Positions 39,255-41,457 of a DNA stretch of 41,457 nt are shown here, one piece after another. The position numbers were made by a program, and so were the translations under genes. The stretch is from positions 1-41,457 of the forward strand of contig CAZYLK010000034.1 in NCBI GenBank assembly GCA_964648365.1, in the 5' to 3' direction. The DNA is from SURF-32 sp964648365. Its GTDB lineage: Bacteria; Planctomycetota; Phycisphaerae; UBA1845. Below the pieces are notes generated by a model, which was not told the origin of the DNA, made no database searches, and worked only from the letters and a program-made list of their open reading frames with translations. The stretch's first letter is position 1. Each line of letters begins with the position of its first letter.

Positions 39255-39701
39255 TCAATGCAGCAGCCGCTCGAAGATCACGACGTTGTCGCCGCTTTCG
39301 GTGTCCCAGCGCAGGCCGACCAGGTCGTATCCCTGCGTGATCGCGGCGTGCAGCATGGGGCGGTGCTGATTGTTGCACTCGAACCGCAGCGAGACGTAGC
39401 CGTGATCCGCCGCCCAGGCCCGCTGGCCCTCGATGAGTTGGCTGGCGATGCCGGCGCGGCGGTAGTCCGGCAGCACGCCGCACATCCAACTGAAATAGGT
39501 CGTCGGCGTCAGCTCGAAGCCCAGGTTGAACCCCACGGCCGCGTTCTCGACGCTGGCCACCATCATGCAGACGTTGTAGCGGCCCTTGAAGCGGCGTTCG
39601 AAGTGGGCGGCGTCCCGTTTGGGCGCAAACACCCGGTTGTACAGATCGACGATCACCCCGATCTCACCCGGCCCCACCACGTCGATTCGCGCGTTCGCCA
39701 T
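39255..39701 (-). CDS. GNAT-family N-acetyltransferase
   Basis: 148 residues from ATG 39701, GGGAG 11 nt upstream. The acetyl-CoA binding segment is VLPDYRRAGIASQLIEGQRAW (about 77-97), with R-x-x-G-x-A, preceded by a strand pair (NLGFELTPTTYFSWMCGV) and followed by LRFECNNQHRPMLHAAITQGYDLVGLRWD, which is the typical Asn-x-x-x-x-x-x-y-xx-G-F/Y end. The substrate cannot be inferred. It lies next to MITE copy B. Confidence 0.85.
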   Translation of the reverse strand: MANARIDVVGPGEIGVIVDLYNRVFAPKRDAAHFERRFKGRYNVCMMVASVENAAVGFNLGFELTPTTYFSWMCGVLPDYRRAGIASQLIEGQRAWAADHGYVSLRFECNNQHRPMLHAAITQGYDLVGLRWDTESGDNVVIFERLLH

Positions 39702-39901
39702 GCAGCATCGCTCCCGAGGGAAGCGGCGGCCTCCCCGTAACCGCGATTCTAGGGCGGCCGCGACCCGACCGCACGCGGGCGCCAGATGCCGCAGCGGCGG
39801 TCCGGCGCCTGGCAGGTCCGAACCGGCAAAAAATGGCTGTCAGGTCTGCCCGCGGTCCGCGACTAACTTCGGCAATGTACCCTCAGGATGGAGTAGGTTT
39901 C

Positions 39902-41107
39902 ATGGCAACCGACAGAACGGTGAAGGCAATCCAGGCATGTAGGATGATGACGGCGGTCGCGGCAACCCTGGCAGCGGGTCCGTCCGCACGCGGACACGTG
40001 ACGCTCCTTTCCCCGAACGGCGGCGAGATTCTGGTTGCGGGAAGCGAGGTGGAAATCCGCTGGATGCTGGACATTCCCCATCCGCAGCACAACTGGGATC
40101 TGTGGTACTCGGTCAGCGGTCCGAACGGTCCGTGGCTCGAACTGGCGATGGACGTGCCCACCGGCAGCGAGGCGCCCGGCAGCATTCACACATACGACTG
40201 GACGGTGCCCGACGTGGCCTCGAGCCAGGTTCGGCTGCGTGTCCGCCAGGATCTGGTCGCGTTCGGCGATTTCTACGATGCCAGCGACGCGGATCTTCGG
40301 ATGCGCCCGGCGCCGATTGCGGGTGACGTCGATGACGACTACGACGTGGATCTGGACGACTATCGCGCCGCGGCCGACTGCATGGCCGGGCCGGGCGTCG
40401 ACATGCCGCCGCAGGGTTGCGACCCCGCCGAGTTCGCCGCGGCCGACGCGGATGGCGACCGTGACGTGGATCTGCGCGATCTGTCGTGGCTGTTCGCGGG
40501 CTTTACCGGCCCGCCCGCCGAGTCGGCGGTCTACCTGCTGACGTTCGACTCGACGTGGAGCAGGGACACGCACCCGATCGACTTCCCGTCGAACCCGCAC
40601 TACTCCGGCTTGATCGGCGGCACGCACGGCGGGGCGGCCGTGTTCTGGCGCGAGGGGGAACTGGCCAGCCTGGGCATCAAGAACATGGCGGAACTGGGCT
40701 CGAAGTCCGCGCTGCGGTCAGAAGTCGAGGCCGAGATGGCGCTGGGCAACGCCCTGGAAGTCGTGTCCGGCCCCGGTATGGGCAACTCGCCCGGCCGCGT
40801 GTCGGTCGCGCTTAACGTGACGCAGCGCCACCCACAGGCGACCGTGGTCACGATGATCGCTCCCAGCCCGGATTGGTTCCTGGGCGTCGCGGGTTTTCCG
40901 CTGTTTCAGGACAACCGCTGGGTCGACGAGATCGTCGTTCCCCTGCCGCCCTGGGATGCCGGCACGGACAGCGGCCCGACCTACACGTCCCCGAACGAGG
41001 TGACGCAGCCGCCCGAGCTGATCTACGAGCTGTACATGCCGCCGTTCGCTGACGACGGGACCGTGCCGCCGCTGGGGACGTTCCGCTTTACGCGCCAGCC
41101 GGGGTAG
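39902..41107 (+). CDS. Secreted protein with dockerin-like repeats and a Spondin_N domain
   Basis: 401 residues from ATG 39902 (GGAG at 39890-39893; an ATG at 39875 is in frame but lacks one). The signal peptide is about 1-30. A domain beginning HVTLLSPNGGEILVAGSEVEIRW (about 31-53) is Ig-like. Two Asp-rich loops follow, AGDVDDDYDVDLDDYRAAAD and AADADGDRDVDLRDLSW (about 140-200), of the dockerin/EF-hand type. The C-terminal ~190 residues match Spondin_N: YLLTFDSTWSRDTHP, HYSGLIGGTHG, TVVTMIAPSPDWFLGVAG, PLPPWDAGTDSGPTYTS. Spondin_N is known from animal extracellular matrix proteins and in scattered bacteria. Probably extracellular and adhesive. The domain call is good; the function is not known. 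Confidence 0.88.
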   Translation: MATDRTVKAIQACRMMTAVAATLAAGPSARGHVTLLSPNGGEILVAGSEVEIRWMLDIPHPQHNWDLWYSVSGPNGPWLELAMDVPTGSEAPGSIHTYDWTVPDVASSQVRLRVRQDLVAFGDFYDASDADLRMRPAPIAGDVDDDYDVDLDDYRAAADCMAGPGVDMPPQGCDPAEFAAADADGDRDVDLRDLSWLFAGFTGPPAESAVYLLTFDSTWSRDTHPIDFPSNPHYSGLIGGTHGGAAVFWREGELASLGIKNMAELGSKSALRSEVEAEMALGNALEVVSGPGMGNSPGRVSVALNVTQRHPQATVVTMIAPSPDWFLGVAGFPLFQDNRWVDEIVVPLPPWDAGTDSGPTYTSPNEVTQPPELIYELYMPPFADDGTVPPLGTFRFTRQPG

Positions 41108-41457
41108 CCGGATCGAACTCGCATCGGCAAAGCAATGCGCGGGCTTCCAGCCGGTCATCCCGCGGGCTGGAACACGATGCCGACCCGTCAGCGCGCGGGC
41201 GCGACGAAATACGATCAGAAAACCCGCGATCCGCAGCAGCGGCGTCCCGACCGCGCCCCCATGCGACGGGGCGTAAGCCGGCCTGGATGCCTCGCGACGA
41301 TCAAGGCCCGCCCAAGCGACTCACTCGCCGGCAAACGCGGCGGCCGCCATGCGCGGTTTCCGGCAGGTAGACCACTGCGGCCACCGCCGAGTAGAATGAC
41401 ATGGGGCGTTCGCGCTGCTGGGGATCGGCCGGCCATCGGGTTTCCCGTGCCAGTCGA
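41108..41457. other. Right-edge non-coding stretch
   Basis: 350 bp without a gene I can support. It holds one hairpin, TTCCAGCC (41145-41152) with GGCTGGAA (41165-41172), 37 bp after the Spondin_N gene stop, without a T-tract. TAGAAT at 41392-41397 precedes an ATG at 41401 whose frame runs off the window, which could be the start of the next gene. Confidence 0.4.

Noticed and set aside
41215..41436. A 73-codon minus-strand frame near the right edge.
   Set aside because: Arg/Gly/Pro-rich with no ribosome site, motif or hydrophobic pattern; likely chance.
41401..41457. Start of a next gene at ATG 41401 after TAGAAT.
   Set aside because: Only 19 codons are visible, with no ribosome site; not enough to call a gene.

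Overview
The window is GC-rich and reads as a chromosomal segment of a planctomycete, most likely of the Phycisphaerae type. The lineage call is an inference. It rests on two secreted proteins ending in a VPAPG/IPAPP + hydrophobic stretch + Arg-cluster sorting tail, dockerin-like Asp-rich repeats in extracellular proteins, many small lipoproteins, an ECF sigma factor of planctomycete style, and MITE-like repeats with CACGGGCA..TGCCCGTG hairpins. No rRNA, tRNA, CRISPR array, prophage or complete insertion sequence was seen.

Layout. 1-4466 (minus): an ECF sigma factor, its probable anti-sigma factor, a secreted protein with two secretin-type STN modules, then a secreted GH13 amylase-like enzyme that runs off the left edge. 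Two repeat structures and one MITE-like element punctuate this locus. 4665-8256 (plus): panC, a sortable surface protein and a large secreted protein. 8257-12250 (plus): a promoter, a C-rich-loop hairpin and a strong intrinsic terminator (candidate sRNA or attenuated leader), followed by a small anchored protein, a secretin and a TPR lipoprotein. 12498-15734 (minus): three secreted proteins and a small membrane protein. 16172-20133 (plus): malQ and glgP, alpha-glucan metabolism. 20203-26181: a polysaccharide locus, with flippase, glycosyltransferase and O-antigen-ligase-like polymerase overlapping on the minus strand, and a divergent glycosyltransferase and hexapeptide acyltransferase on the plus strand. 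26259-30190: small proteins, a large unknown exported protein and a second sortable protein. 30465-35555: ispF, an arsenate-reductase-like phosphatase, a nitrilase-family amidase and a large DUF2339-like membrane protein. 35591-38297 (minus): three small lipoproteins, mtnA and purE. 38536-41107: a DUF3592-like membrane protein, a GNAT acetyltransferase and a secreted Spondin_N protein with dockerin-like repeats.

The strongest unexplained structure is a ~200-bp element present twice (1545-1748 and 39020-39220, opposite orientation). It has perfect 11-bp terminal inverted repeats, flanking 9-bp direct repeats and internal hairpins with a compensatory base change. One copy sits exactly at a gene's stop codon, and its target duplication includes that stop. 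The next most interesting are the terminated RNA upstream of the secretin operon and the repeat-punctuated sigma/anti-sigma/STN locus. Functions are from motif reading only; no database search was run.
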